Shown here piece by piece: positions 16,039-23,870 of a stretch of 31,890 nt of DNA (its first letter is position 1; every line of letters begins with the position of its first letter). A program made the position numbers and the translations under genes. This DNA is from M55B174 sp034716235 (GTDB lineage Bacteria > Patescibacteriota > Minisyncoccia > CAIUEV01 > JAHKAQ01): positions 1 through 31,890 of the forward strand of contig JAYEHH010000033.1 of NCBI GenBank assembly GCA_034716235.1, in the 5' to 3' direction. The notes beneath the pieces were generated by a model. That model worked only from the letters and a program-made list of their open reading frames with translations, searched no databases and was not told where the DNA came from.

Positions 16039-17385
16039 ATGAGTTTAATAAAAAAACAAAATCAACAGAGACTTAAAGGAGTTACCCTGGTTGAGGTTTT
16101 AATTTCTATCTTTTTATTGTTGGTTGTTACTCTGAGTTTTTACGGAATGATTATGTTGGCTGGTAAAATAGTGGCCGATTCCAAACTAAGAACGATGGGG
16201 CTCTATTTAGCCAATGAAGAAATAGAGACTATAAAATCTATGGCTTACAACAATATTGGCACGGTTGGAGGAGTGCCGTCGGGGGAATTGCCTCCAGTTA
16301 AAAATATAGAAAAAGGAGGCTATTCTTTCCAAGTTAAAACAGAGGTTAAATTTTTAGATGATGAAATGGATGGAGTTTTTCCTGAAGATGAAAATCCCTC
16401 GGACTATAAAGTAGTGCGTTTAGAAGTTATTTGGCCTAGTTCTTTTAAGAAAAAAGAAGCTATTTTAATAACCAGTATCTATCCAGATATTTTAGAGCAA
16501 GCGGGAACTGGAGGGATTTTAAGTATTAATGTGATTAATTTTGAAGGGGTGGGAGTGATTGACTGTGATGTAGAAATTTCTAATGCTAACTTAGATCCAC
16601 CAGTATTAATTAACACTGGGACAGATGATATCGGTAACGTAACTTTATATGGTATGCCAGCTTCTCAAGATGGCTATCAAATTAAATTAGAGCGTTCTGG
16701 TTATGAAACGGTTACCACTCTTCCTCCTTATCCAACCAGCTCTTTTCACCCCGTTGATGAACATATTATTGTGGTGGCTGGTCAATTAAATGCCAGATCT
16801 TTACAACTTGATGAATTAGGAGATGTCACCGTGATGGTAAAAAATGAAAGTGGATTAGCTGTTGCTGGGCTTGGTGCGACTATGCAAGGTGGTCGGATCA
16901 TTGGATACACAGAAGATGTTGATCCCCAACCGGTTTATTTTTTTGACGAGAGTAATTTAGCTACTAACGCAGAGGGTATAATCAATGTAGCCGATGCTAG
17001 CCCTGGAAATTATAATTTTTCAATCAATGATTCTAGTTATGAATTAATAAATATTAATCCTGCTAGTCCCTTTGATTTGCCGGCGGGAGGAATAATTAAT
17101 GTGCAAGCAACTTGTGTTGAGAATACCGTAGACTCAGTATTGGTTGTAATCACGGATAATGAAACCAAAGAGCCAATTCAGGAAGCTTCAGTTTCGGTGG
17201 TGGGCTTTGATTATAATGCTACTAATTTAACTGATACTTTAGGAAAGGCTTTTTTCTGGGAAGAATTAATGGAGCAAGGAGAATATCAAATTGGAGTGAC
17301 AGCGGACGGCTACGAAGAATATAACGGGACAGTTGACTTACTTGGACTTACAAAAGAAGAAGTTTATTTAACGGCTATTGAATAG
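16039..17385 (+). CDS. Prepilin-like protein with three carboxypeptidase-regulatory-like domains
   Basis: The N-terminus carries a class III signal, RLKG|VTLVEVLISIFLLL, with the Gly at residue 14 and Glu at +5, so a prepilin peptidase should process it. Residues 25-150 are pseudopilin-like. From about 155 to 448 there are three domains of about 95 residues, each with the pattern of CarboxypepD_reg/PEGA beta-sandwiches: repeated ILSINVIN, DVTVMVKNE and SVLVVITDNETKEPIQEASV starts and Gly-Tyr turns (SGYETV, ADGYEEY). Family knowledge suggests stalk-like, surface-exposed modules. The combination points to a minor pilin or tip subunit displaying an adhesive arm. It is followed by two more prepilin-like genes. 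Confidence 0.85.
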   Translation: MSLIKKQNQQRLKGVTLVEVLISIFLLLVVTLSFYGMIMLAGKIVADSKLRTMGLYLANEEIETIKSMAYNNIGTVGGVPSGELPPVKNIEKGGYSFQVKTEVKFLDDEMDGVFPEDENPSDYKVVRLEVIWPSSFKKKEAILITSIYPDILEQAGTGGILSINVINFEGVGVIDCDVEISNANLDPPVLINTGTDDIGNVTLYGMPASQDGYQIKLERSGYETVTTLPPYPTSSFHPVDEHIIVVAGQLNARSLQLDELGDVTVMVKNESGLAVAGLGATMQGGRIIGYTEDVDPQPVYFFDESNLATNAEGIINVADASPGNYNFSINDSSYELININPASPFDLPAGGIINVQATCVENTVDSVLVVITDNETKEPIQEASVSVVGFDYNATNLTDTLGKAFFWEELMEQGEYQIGVTADGYEEYNGTVDLLGLTKEEVYLTAIE

Positions 17386-17428
17386 TAATTTTTATTAAAT
17401 TCAGCCCTATCTTTAATCGGTTTGCATA

Positions 17429-18049
17429 ATGAAAAGTAAAAATATTAAAATTGGTCAGCAAGGAATGACTTTAGTAGAAGCTCTGGTAGCAATTTGTCTT
17501 TTTGCTGTAGCTTCAGCTTTAGTAGCTTCTTTTATCATTTTTAGTTTTAAAAGTCATTTACGCATTAATGAAGAGGCTTTAGCTACCGACAAGGTTAATC
17601 TCAATATTCAGCATCTGGTTGAAGAATTAAGGAAAATGAGAACAGGAGAAAATGGAAGTTTTCCTGTTGAACTAGCTTCTCCCAATGAAATTATTTTCTA
17701 TGCGGATATTAACAAGGACGGTCTAACAGAAAAAATAAATTATTTTTTGCAAAACAATAATTTAATGAAAAGCGTAATTGTTCCGACAGGAGAACCATTA
17801 GGATATCCAGCCGAAAATGCAAAAATTACTAAATTGGCAGAAGCTGTAGCTAATAACGAAGAAACTCCAATGTTTAAATATTTAGGGATTGATCCCTTGG
17901 GTGGAGGAGAAAATATAGAGCTGAGTCAGCCGACAGATCTGTTTAGAGTAAGGCTAATTACTATTTCCTTGATTGTGGAGATTGGAGATACTGACCGACA
18001 GAGAATCGTAGGATCAAAAGTGATGCTACGAAATTTAAGAGAATATTAA
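17429..18049 (+). CDS. Prepilin-like minor pilin (PilW/PilJ-like)
   Basis: The 206-residue protein starts with a short basic leader and QQG|MTLVEALVAICLFA, with Gly at residue 12 and Glu at +5, then a hydrophobic helix of about 20 residues. The remaining domain, about 165 residues, has FYADINKDGLTEKINYFL and ends with RVRLITISLIVEIGDTD, a pattern common in PilW-type minor pilins. Minor pilins of this class help prime pilus assembly. It sits between the Ig-like prepilin and the PilX-like gene, as in pilV-pilW-pilX-type clusters. Confidence 0.82.
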   Translation: MKSKNIKIGQQGMTLVEALVAICLFAVASALVASFIIFSFKSHLRINEEALATDKVNLNIQHLVEELRKMRTGENGSFPVELASPNEIIFYADINKDGLTEKINYFLQNNNLMKSVIVPTGEPLGYPAENAKITKLAEAVANNEETPMFKYLGIDPLGGGENIELSQPTDLFRVRLITISLIVEIGDTDRQRIVGSKVMLRNLREY

Positions 18050-18069
18050 ACAATTAGTTAGTCATAAAG

Positions 18070-19476
18070 ATGGGGCAATTTAGCAAGTCCAAAAAAAGAA
18101 ATAATCAAAGAGGGTCCATTCTTCCCTTAATTTTAGTTTTTGGTAGCTTTTTCCTAACGATATTCACAAGTTTGTTGCTTTATATTTATAGTCAACGTCA
18201 TTTGAGTGTTATAAAAATTCAGAGAGAAGAAGCTTTTAATATTGCTGAAGCGGGGATTGAAATGTATCATTGGCATGTTATTGCCGAGCTAGATGGAAAA
18301 ACTGCCGAGCAAGTAAGCACCTATTGGGAGGGCACCCCTCTAGGGATTCCTTTTTATGAAAGAGAATATAAAGATCCCCAGGGGACAGCAGTGGGTAAAT
18401 TTAAATTAGAAGTTACTCAGCCAGAAGAAGGGTCTACCGTAATTGAAGTCAGGTCCACGGGCTGGCATTATAATAATCCAGAAGTAAAAAGAATTATTAG
18501 AGTGAAGCTTAGAAAACCTTCTTGGAGTGATTATTCGGTTCTAGCGGATGATGTTATGCGTTTTGGAGAGGGAACGGAAATCTGGGGTCCAATTCATTCT
18601 AATGGGGGCATTAGATTTGATGGTATTGCTCATAATTTAATTTCTTCATCTAAGGAAACTTATTGGGATCCAGATACTGAGAGTTGGCGAGATGGAGTTT
18701 GGACAGCCCAACCAGATCCTAACGAGGTTTTTTTAGCAGGCATGAAATATCCAGTAGCCGAAACTGATTTTACTGGAGTCACTAGCGATCTAGCGGAAAT
18801 AAAAACCAATGCTCAAGCAGATGGTATTTACTTACCTTACGCTGGACACTCTAAAGATGGTTACGATCTAGAAATAAAAGATGATGGAACGATAGATGTT
18901 TATAAAGTTAAATCAAGGGGGTCTATCTCTCACCATGTTTATTCAAGAAGTGATTACCAGAATTTGCCTCTTCCTTCAAGTGGGTTAATTTTTGTGGAAG
19001 ATGATGCTACTATCAAAGGAACCTTGAATGATGTAAAAATTACTATTGCTTGCGCCGATTTGGTTAATGGTTCTAACCACCGCAATATTTATATTGAGAA
19101 TGATATAAAGTATACTGGATATGATGGGACAGAAATTTTAGGACTTATCGCTCAGGGGAGTATAAAAGTCGGGCTTTACTCAGAAGATGATTTAAGAATT
19201 GACGGAGCGCTTATTGCTCAAAACGGAAGTGTTCGTCGTGATTATTACAGTATTTGGAATAGTTGGACTTATTACAAAAGGAATACGATTACTGTTTACG
19301 GAGCCATGGCTACCAATAATCGTTATGGCTTTGCTTGGGTTTGTGGAGGAGATACTTACTGCAGTGGTTATGCTAATCGTAATATTATTTATGATCCAGA
19401 GTTGATGTATAATGCCCCGCCCTTTTTTCCTACCCAAAATAGTTATAAGCTTGATGAATGGGAAGAGATTAAATGA
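18070..19476 (+). CDS. PilX-like pilus assembly protein with large beta-rich domain
   Basis: The 468-residue protein has the PilX-type N-terminus NNQRG|SILPLILVFGSFFL, with Gly at 15 but no Glu at +5 (Leu instead), as is common for this class. IAEAGIEMYHW follows the helix. The remaining 400 or so residues are polar and strand-rich with many Gly, Tyr and Asn. Stretches such as GTEIWGPIHSNGGIRFDG and ILGLIAQGSIKVGLYS resemble the beta-solenoid-like domains of large PilX proteins in Gram-positive and CPR genomes. It probably acts in the minor-pilin complex, perhaps as a surface-exposed subunit. The stop is TGA, supporting the standard bacterial code. An AT-rich 9-nt repeat follows. Confidence 0.75.
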   Translation: MGQFSKSKKRNNQRGSILPLILVFGSFFLTIFTSLLLYIYSQRHLSVIKIQREEAFNIAEAGIEMYHWHVIAELDGKTAEQVSTYWEGTPLGIPFYEREYKDPQGTAVGKFKLEVTQPEEGSTVIEVRSTGWHYNNPEVKRIIRVKLRKPSWSDYSVLADDVMRFGEGTEIWGPIHSNGGIRFDGIAHNLISSSKETYWDPDTESWRDGVWTAQPDPNEVFLAGMKYPVAETDFTGVTSDLAEIKTNAQADGIYLPYAGHSKDGYDLEIKDDGTIDVYKVKSRGSISHHVYSRSDYQNLPLPSSGLIFVEDDATIKGTLNDVKITIACADLVNGSNHRNIYIENDIKYTGYDGTEILGLIAQGSIKVGLYSEDDLRIDGALIAQNGSVRRDYYSIWNSWTYYKRNTITVYGAMATNNRYGFAWVCGGDTYCSGYANRNIIYDPELMYNAPPFFPTQNSYKLDEWEEIK

Positions 19477-19525
19477 GTTTATAAAGTTACTACTTTCAAC
19501 TTTACAAACTTTACAAACTTTTAAC
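19476..19525. repeat. AT-rich 9-nt-period repeat inside the pilus operon
   Basis: Units of the type AACTTTACA, and their complement TTTATAAAG at the left end, fill most of the gap between the PilX-like gene and pilM. They begin at the stop codon. Confidence 0.7.
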
Positions 19526-19535
19526 TTAATCATTT

Positions 19536-20660
19536 ATGTTTAAAAAAATAGATTATTCCAACAGTTTCGGTATCCAAATTGAAGATAATGCTATCCGTTT
19601 GGTAGAGATAAGACAAGGTGGGTCAGGACTAAAAATTACTGGTTTTTTTAAAAAAAGCCTAGAGCCTGATGTAGTTGATAGAGGGGCAGTTAAAAAGAAA
19701 AAAACCTTAGCACGAATTATTAATCAAGGGCTAGCTCATTGCACTCCCAGCTCTATAAAAAAGAAGAAAGTAATTTGTTCGGTGCCTGAATATAAATCTT
19801 TTGTTAAAATTATTGAGATACCTTTCATGGAGGCAGAAGAGGCAGAAGAGGCTATTAAGTGGGAGACCGAAGAGAATATCCCGCTTCCTCTAAAAAAGGT
19901 TTATTACGATTGGAAAATTATAGCCAGCTCTCAAGAAGAGAATAAAATGCAAATTATGTTAGTTGCAGCACCTCGTGATGTCATTGACAGTAGAATAGAG
20001 ACTTTTGAACTTTGCGGTTTACTTCCAGTTGGTTTCGTTCCTGACTCCTTCGGGCTTAATAAATGTCTAGCTATGAACGGGCAGGACAGAAAAAATGTAA
20101 ATTCTAAGACAGCTCAGTCAAATAAAGTCCAGCTGGCAGAGAAAGAACAACTGGCAACGGTTATTTATTTCGGCGATGAAAAATCAATTGTGTTTATTAG
20201 AAAGGGCTCAGTTATTCTTTTTTCTTCCAGCATTCTTTTCAATGCTTCTCAATTTCTTAAAGAAATCGTTAAACAGCTAGCCTTAAAAAATCATGGAGAA
20301 TCTAAGCCTGTTAATCAGGACATAGCTTTAGAGAAAATTAAAAAAAATGGGTTTGGCAATCAGTATCAAAAAGAAGTTTATTATCAAACAGCCCAAACGG
20401 TGATTAAGGAGCTTATGAGGGAGATTAAAAATGCGCTTAACTATTTTGAGAAAAAAGAAGAAATAGAAATTCCTTCAATTTATCTTACCGGAGCCGGATC
20501 GTCACTTAAGGGAATAGACGAATTCTTCTCAGCAGAATTGAGTAGAACAATAGAACAAGATAAAGAATTAGTAGGGTATCGTATCGCCGGGAAATCATTA
20601 GCTATTCCTAAAAATTTCATTTGTGATTATTCAATTGTTTTAGGTAGCGCTTTAGGATAA
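19536..20660 (+). CDS. pilM: Type IV pilus assembly protein PilM
   Basis: The 374-residue protein is an actin/FtsA-like ATPase of the PilM family. The first phosphate-binding strand, NSFGIQIEDNAIRLVEI, opens the protein. VICSVPEYKSFVKIIEIP and EAIKWETEENIPLPL are typical PilM segments. The second phosphate region is VIYFGDEKSIVFIRKG, and the adenosine-contact motif is YLTGAGSSLKGIDEFF. PilM lies on the cytoplasmic face and binds the short N-terminal tail of PilN. The following genes are its expected partners, with only a 27-base gap to pilN from the chosen start. Confidence 0.93.
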   Translation: MFKKIDYSNSFGIQIEDNAIRLVEIRQGGSGLKITGFFKKSLEPDVVDRGAVKKKKTLARIINQGLAHCTPSSIKKKKVICSVPEYKSFVKIIEIPFMEAEEAEEAIKWETEENIPLPLKKVYYDWKIIASSQEENKMQIMLVAAPRDVIDSRIETFELCGLLPVGFVPDSFGLNKCLAMNGQDRKNVNSKTAQSNKVQLAEKEQLATVIYFGDEKSIVFIRKGSVILFSSSILFNASQFLKEIVKQLALKNHGESKPVNQDIALEKIKKNGFGNQYQKEVYYQTAQTVIKELMREIKNALNYFEKKEEIEIPSIYLTGAGSSLKGIDEFFSAELSRTIEQDKELVGYRIAGKSLAIPKNFICDYSIVLGSALG

Positions 20661-20687
20661 AATAAAGTGTCATTTGATAAAAATAAA

Positions 20688-21233
20688 ATGGAGATTAATC
20701 TTTTACCACCTCAACAATTCAAAAAAATAAAATTGGCTAAACTTTTCCAAAAAACGACTGGATTAATTATTTTAGCTTTCTTTATAAATTTTGCTGGTTT
20801 AGGCTATTTGTATTCCTTAAATCTTAAATTAAAAAATAAATTAGACGGAATAAAGAATGAAGCCATAACTGAGAATACTGAAGAAAAAGTTCAGAATCTA
20901 GAGCATCTTGAAGAAAAAGTAAAAGAAACATATGGCCTGGTAGAAAAAGCTAAAAAGATTAACCAGGAGAATCCTTTGCAATGGTCAGAGATTTTGAAAG
21001 AGCTGGTTTCTTTTTGTGGAGCAGGCATAAAATTCAAGAAAATTTTAGTGGACGAGAAAAATCTTAAGGAAATTAAGGTGACTGGAGTAGCAATTTCTCG
21101 TGAAGAAGTTATGATTCTTAAAAATAAATTAGAAGAATCAATTCATTATCAGGAGGTTAATTTTCCAATTTCTAATCTTACATCAAAAACAGATGTTATG
21201 TTTGAATTTACTTTAAAACTTAAGAATGAATAG
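20688..21233 (+). CDS. pilN: Type IV pilus assembly protein PilN
   Basis: The start is chosen at the ATG giving MEINLLPPQQ, because PilN proteins begin with the PilM-binding INLLP motif within a few residues. A GTG at 20667 would add seven residues and is an alternative; neither has a Shine-Dalgarno. A membrane helix lies at about residues 22-42, followed by a coiled-coil-prone region and a small periplasmic-type alpha/beta domain. The C-terminus overlaps the next gene by eight bases, suggesting translational coupling. PilN with PilO forms the periplasmic alignment complex on PilM. Confidence 0.87.
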   Translation: MEINLLPPQQFKKIKLAKLFQKTTGLIILAFFINFAGLGYLYSLNLKLKNKLDGIKNEAITENTEEKVQNLEHLEEKVKETYGLVEKAKKINQENPLQWSEILKELVSFCGAGIKFKKILVDEKNLKEIKVTGVAISREEVMILKNKLEESIHYQEVNFPISNLTSKTDVMFEFTLKLKNE

Positions 21234-21789
21234 AAAATTAAAAATGAATTTAGTTGTTTTTCTTTTGCTGGAGATTGTTTTTTTTGCCGTAGGTGCTTGG
21301 TTCTTTGGGAAAAATGAACAGTTACTGCGAGAGATTATTAAAGAGAAAAAAACTAGTCGTAATTTGGAGCTTAAAATTTTAGGTTACGATAAAATAGAAT
21401 CAGAATATGCCAAATTGGCAGAGGAAGAAGAAGTAATTTGGAGATTCGCCTCCAAAGATAGTCCTGTATCTTTTATAAAAGAGATAGAAAAAGCAGCCAT
21501 TGAGTCAGAGACCGATTTGGAAATAGAAATATATAAACCAACAATTAGTTCCAAAAAAGATAAGGAAAAACAAGAAAAACAAGAAAAAGAGGGAACCGTT
21601 CCCCTTGCTTTTGTTTTAAATACTAAGGGCGCTTTTAATTCCTTTGTAAAATTTTTGGTTAAGTTAGAAAATTTAAGCAAGTATGCTAGCTTAAAGAGTA
21701 TCAATCTAGAGAAGCAAACCGTTAAAGCCAATAAAGATGCTCCCGCAGAAGAATATTTAGCTGGAGAAATAATTATTTTTGCTAAATGA
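21226..21789 (+). CDS. pilO: PilO-like type IV pilus assembly protein
   Basis: The 187-residue protein has a membrane helix at about 7-25, a Lys/Glu-rich coiled-coil segment to about 65, and a C-terminal alpha/beta domain. The segment FIKEIEKAAIESETDLEIEIY followed by GAFNSFVKFLVKLENLSKYA is the typical PilO pattern. It overlaps the end of pilN by eight bases, and its TGA stop overlaps the next ATG by four bases, so translation is probably coupled throughout. PilO pairs with PilN in the inner-membrane alignment complex. Confidence 0.85.
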   Translation: MNRKLKMNLVVFLLLEIVFFAVGAWFFGKNEQLLREIIKEKKTSRNLELKILGYDKIESEYAKLAEEEEVIWRFASKDSPVSFIKEIEKAAIESETDLEIEIYKPTISSKKDKEKQEKQEKEGTVPLAFVLNTKGAFNSFVKFLVKLENLSKYASLKSINLEKQTVKANKDAPAEEYLAGEIIIFAK

Positions 21790-22082
21790 AAAACATAAAA
21801 AAACTAAAAATTTCCCTTAAGAAAGACGATGTTATCAAAGAAAAAATTACGGCTGTCTCTATGTCGATTTTTGTCTTTATCCCGGTTCTTTCCTTGATAT
21901 TCTGTTGGTATTATTTTAACTTAAATTTAGATAAGCAACTTGAAGCTATTGCCACGGAGAAAGAAATAAAGTTTGATTATGAGATTAATCCTCAAGATTT
22001 AAAAGACCTAAAAGATTTTTTCAAAGAAAGACAAAGAAAATATCAAGAGAGCAATGAATTGCAAATTAGAGAAATTTTTTAA
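21786..22082 (+). CDS. Small single-pass membrane protein in the pilP position
   Basis: The 98-residue protein has one membrane helix at about residues 26-46, a basic N-terminal segment and a charged C-terminal tail rich in Asp, Lys and Phe. It occupies the place of pilP but has no lipobox and is too short for the usual PilP, so I do not assign that name. Its ATG overlaps the pilO stop (ATGA), so it belongs to the operon. A role as an extra linker of the pilus base is inference. No terminator was seen after it. Confidence 0.65.
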   Translation: MKNIKKLKISLKKDDVIKEKITAVSMSIFVFIPVLSLIFCWYYFNLNLDKQLEAIATEKEIKFDYEINPQDLKDLKDFFKERQRKYQESNELQIREIF

Positions 22083-22124
22083 ATAGATAATTATTCTGTT
22101 TTAGTAAGGAGGGTGAGCTAACAG

Positions 22125-22196
22125 ATGTTAATAGGCTTAGTATTTATTCTATGGATAGTATTCAGACAAGAAAATTTGATCTTGGATTGGTTCTAA
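22125..22196 (+). CDS. Possible 23-codon membrane-peptide ORF
   Basis: An AAGGAGGG Shine-Dalgarno (22106-22113) precedes this ATG by 11 bases, stronger than at almost any annotated gene here. The peptide starts MLIGLVFILWIVF, a hydrophobic run able to span or lie in the membrane, and ends at TAA (22194-22196). It overlaps the start of the next gene in another frame by 46 bases. It may be a leader peptide coupling translation to that gene, or the ribosome-binding site may be fortuitous. Confidence 0.35.
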   Translation: MLIGLVFILWIVFRQENLILDWF

Positions 22197-23152
22197 GTGT
22201 TATCAAGACTCTAATTTATTTTAAAGTAAGAGCCATTAGACCTACGCTGGTTAAAGTGCAACGCCTGCTTCTCAACTTGAGCGGAATCCATTTCTCTTCA
22301 GTTTCTTTATCAAAAATTAGAGAAATTTTAAGTTGGCTACAAGAAAAAGGATTGATAGAAGGAGAAGGTGGTATTTACCAATGGGGCAAAGATCAATCCA
22401 ATGTTCCAGTAAGTGCTTCAGTCCAACAAAGTAAAATAGTAGCGGAGAAGATGAAAATAGCCGTAAGAGCGATTAGAATATTAAAATTGATACCAGCTAT
22501 TAAATTAATAGGAGTTTGTGGAACCGTTGCTACGGGGAATCCCAGAGAATCAAGTGATATTGATTTGTTCATTGTAACTAAGGCGGGAAGAATTTGGTCA
22601 ACTCGATTATGGATTATGGTGTTGCTAGAGGTTGCTGGTTTAAGAAAGAAGAAATATAAAAAAGCAGGGAGAATTTGCCTAAATTATTTGGTTGCTGATG
22701 ATAATTTGGAATTAAAGTTTAAAGATTTATACACAGCTCTAGAATTTGTTTCTATGATTTGTCTGTTAGATAGGGGCAACACCTTACGAAAATTAAAGAT
22801 GAAAAATTTATGGATTAAAAAATATTTACCCAATGCGGAGTGGCCAGAAATAGAAGATCTTAACTATTGGCAGCAGAAGATTCGGGGGCAAAAGATTAAA
22901 GGCTCAAAACGAAGATTAAGGAAAATCGTTGTGGCTTTTAATTTATGGGAAAAGCTGGCTATGATTTTTCAAGAGAGAAGGATAAAGCGCAAAAGGAAAA
23001 AAGAAAAAGGAGGGCAGGTTTATTGGGGAGCAGATGCGCTTATTTTTCATCCAAAACCTAAAAGTATTTTGTTTAGAGAATTATATCAACAAGAATTAGT
23101 AAAGCAGAAGCGGGTGATTCAAGGGGTGCTGGGAGAGGTGGAAAGTTTGTAA
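22151..23152 (+). CDS. Nucleotidyltransferase-fold protein with N-terminal winged helix
   Basis: The 333-residue product combines a winged-helix-like N-terminus (about 30-80, with LSKIREILSWLQEKGLIEGE) and a Pol-beta-type nucleotidyltransferase domain from about 115. The motif GTVATGNPRESSDIDLF matches the family pattern, a Gly-rich turn then Asp-x-Asp. The C-terminal half is basic, with KRKRKKEK and EL-rich helices. Members include minimal nucleotidyltransferases and antitoxin-like enzymes; the substrate is unknown. The ATG lacks a Shine-Dalgarno; a strong one 38 bases upstream serves another frame. The C-terminus (EVESL) and stop come from the AT-rich repeat. It probably lies at the end of the pilus transcript. 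Confidence 0.72.
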   Translation: MDSIQTRKFDLGLVLSVIKTLIYFKVRAIRPTLVKVQRLLLNLSGIHFSSVSLSKIREILSWLQEKGLIEGEGGIYQWGKDQSNVPVSASVQQSKIVAEKMKIAVRAIRILKLIPAIKLIGVCGTVATGNPRESSDIDLFIVTKAGRIWSTRLWIMVLLEVAGLRKKKYKKAGRICLNYLVADDNLELKFKDLYTALEFVSMICLLDRGNTLRKLKMKNLWIKKYLPNAEWPEIEDLNYWQQKIRGQKIKGSKRRLRKIVVAFNLWEKLAMIFQERRIKRKRKKEKGGQVYWGADALIFHPKPKSILFRELYQQELVKQKRVIQGVLGEVESL

Positions 23153-23200
23153 AGTGGAAAGTTCATGAAGTTCATAAAGCTCATAAGGTTTGTAAAGTTT
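23137..23200. repeat. AT-rich 9-nt-period repeat at the end of the nucleotidyltransferase gene
   Basis: Degenerate 9-mers such as AAAGTTCAT and AAAGCTCAT run from inside the last codons of the gene to 23200. A second simple-sequence stretch made of CAATTGAT and GACAATGGA variants follows, about 23204-23246. Confidence 0.75.
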
Positions 23201-23255
23201 AGGCAATTGATAATGGACAATTGATGATTGACAATGGAGAATTGAAGATTTCATT

Positions 23256-23479
23256 GTCATTCCCGCGTAGGCGGGAATCCAGATTTCTAAAACACACTGT
23301 ACTTATTTTACTGTAACAGTAAAATAGCTTTTAAATAATACTTATTTCTTCTAGTAAAGCTATATGAAACTTAGAAAATGATACAGGTCAGCTTTCTAGT
23401 AATTGTTAATTTGTATTTAGTCTCAGAAATTTTATTCTAGTTTCTGGACCCCCGCTTTCGCGAGGGTGACAAGTCACTT
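23256..23479. repeat. MITE-like element bounded by outward palindromes (repeat block 3)
   Basis: The left end is GTC plus ATTCCCGC-gtag-GCGGGAAT (23259-23278) then CCAGA. The right end is TCTGG, then a CCCCCGCTTTCGCGAGGG palindrome and TGACAAGTCACTT, the inverse of the start of blocks 1 and 2. The A/T-rich interior has a perfect hairpin, TATTTTACTG-taa-CAGTAAAATA (23304-23326), and TAGCTTT/AAAGCTA arms. There is no ORF of note, so it looks like a non-autonomous element. Confidence 0.65.
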
Positions 23480-23483
23480 TAAA

Positions 23484-23508
23484 AACTTTTAACTTTTAAC
23501 TTTTAACT
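23484..23508. repeat. Tandem AACTTTT repeat just before rbfA
   Basis: Three perfect 7-mers and a partial fourth end three bases before the rbfA ATG, occupying the place of a ribosome-binding site. Confidence 0.85.
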
Positions 23509-23510
23509 CT

Positions 23511-23870
23511 ATGCCCAACTATCGTCTAAAAAGCGCCAATATAAATTTACGAGATGAATTGGCAACCATTATTAACCAAGAGTTTAAGTTCTCGGCACTG
23601 GTTACTGTTATAAAAATTGAAACCTCGGGTGACTTTAAAAACATTAAAGCGTATCTTTCCGTGATGCCTACAGAGGAAACTCAAAAAGTGACCAAAGTTT
23701 TGCAAAAAGCTGTTTATGAAATAAGTCGGCAACTTGCTCAAAGAGTGAGAATCAAGTATATTCCAAGGATACATTTTTTCTATGATCAAGGAGGAAAAAA
23801 TGCCGTAGAAGTTGAAAAAATTATAGCCAAACTTCATGAAGAGAAAAAAATATCAAAAAAAGCTGAATGA
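23511..23870 (+). CDS. rbfA: Ribosome-binding factor A
   Basis: The 119-residue protein matches the KH-like RbfA fold. NYRLKSANINLRDELATII, FSALVTVIKIETSGDFKNIKAYLSV with its D-x-x-x-A-x-v-y-v-s-like strand, and RVRIKYIPRIHFFYD (the R-x-x-P-x-I-x-F motif) are all present. RbfA helps 16S rRNA 5'-end maturation on the 30S subunit, notably in the cold. It overlaps the following DHH phosphoesterase gene by 35 bases, an order familiar from rbfA-nrnA pairs in many bacteria. It lacks a Shine-Dalgarno; simple repeats abut the start. The stop is TGA. Confidence 0.92.
   Translation: MPNYRLKSANINLRDELATIINQEFKFSALVTVIKIETSGDFKNIKAYLSVMPTEETQKVTKVLQKAVYEISRQLAQRVRIKYIPRIHFFYDQGGKNAVEVEKIIAKLHEEKKISKKAE

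Noticed and set aside
21786..22082. Naming the 98-residue protein PilP
   Set aside because: Right position, but no lipobox, too short and no recognisable PilP motif.
23137..23200. Possible CRISPR-like arrays (AAAGTTCAT units here and at 24841)
   Set aside because: Units are only 9 nt, contiguous, degenerate and without spacers; no cas gene is present.
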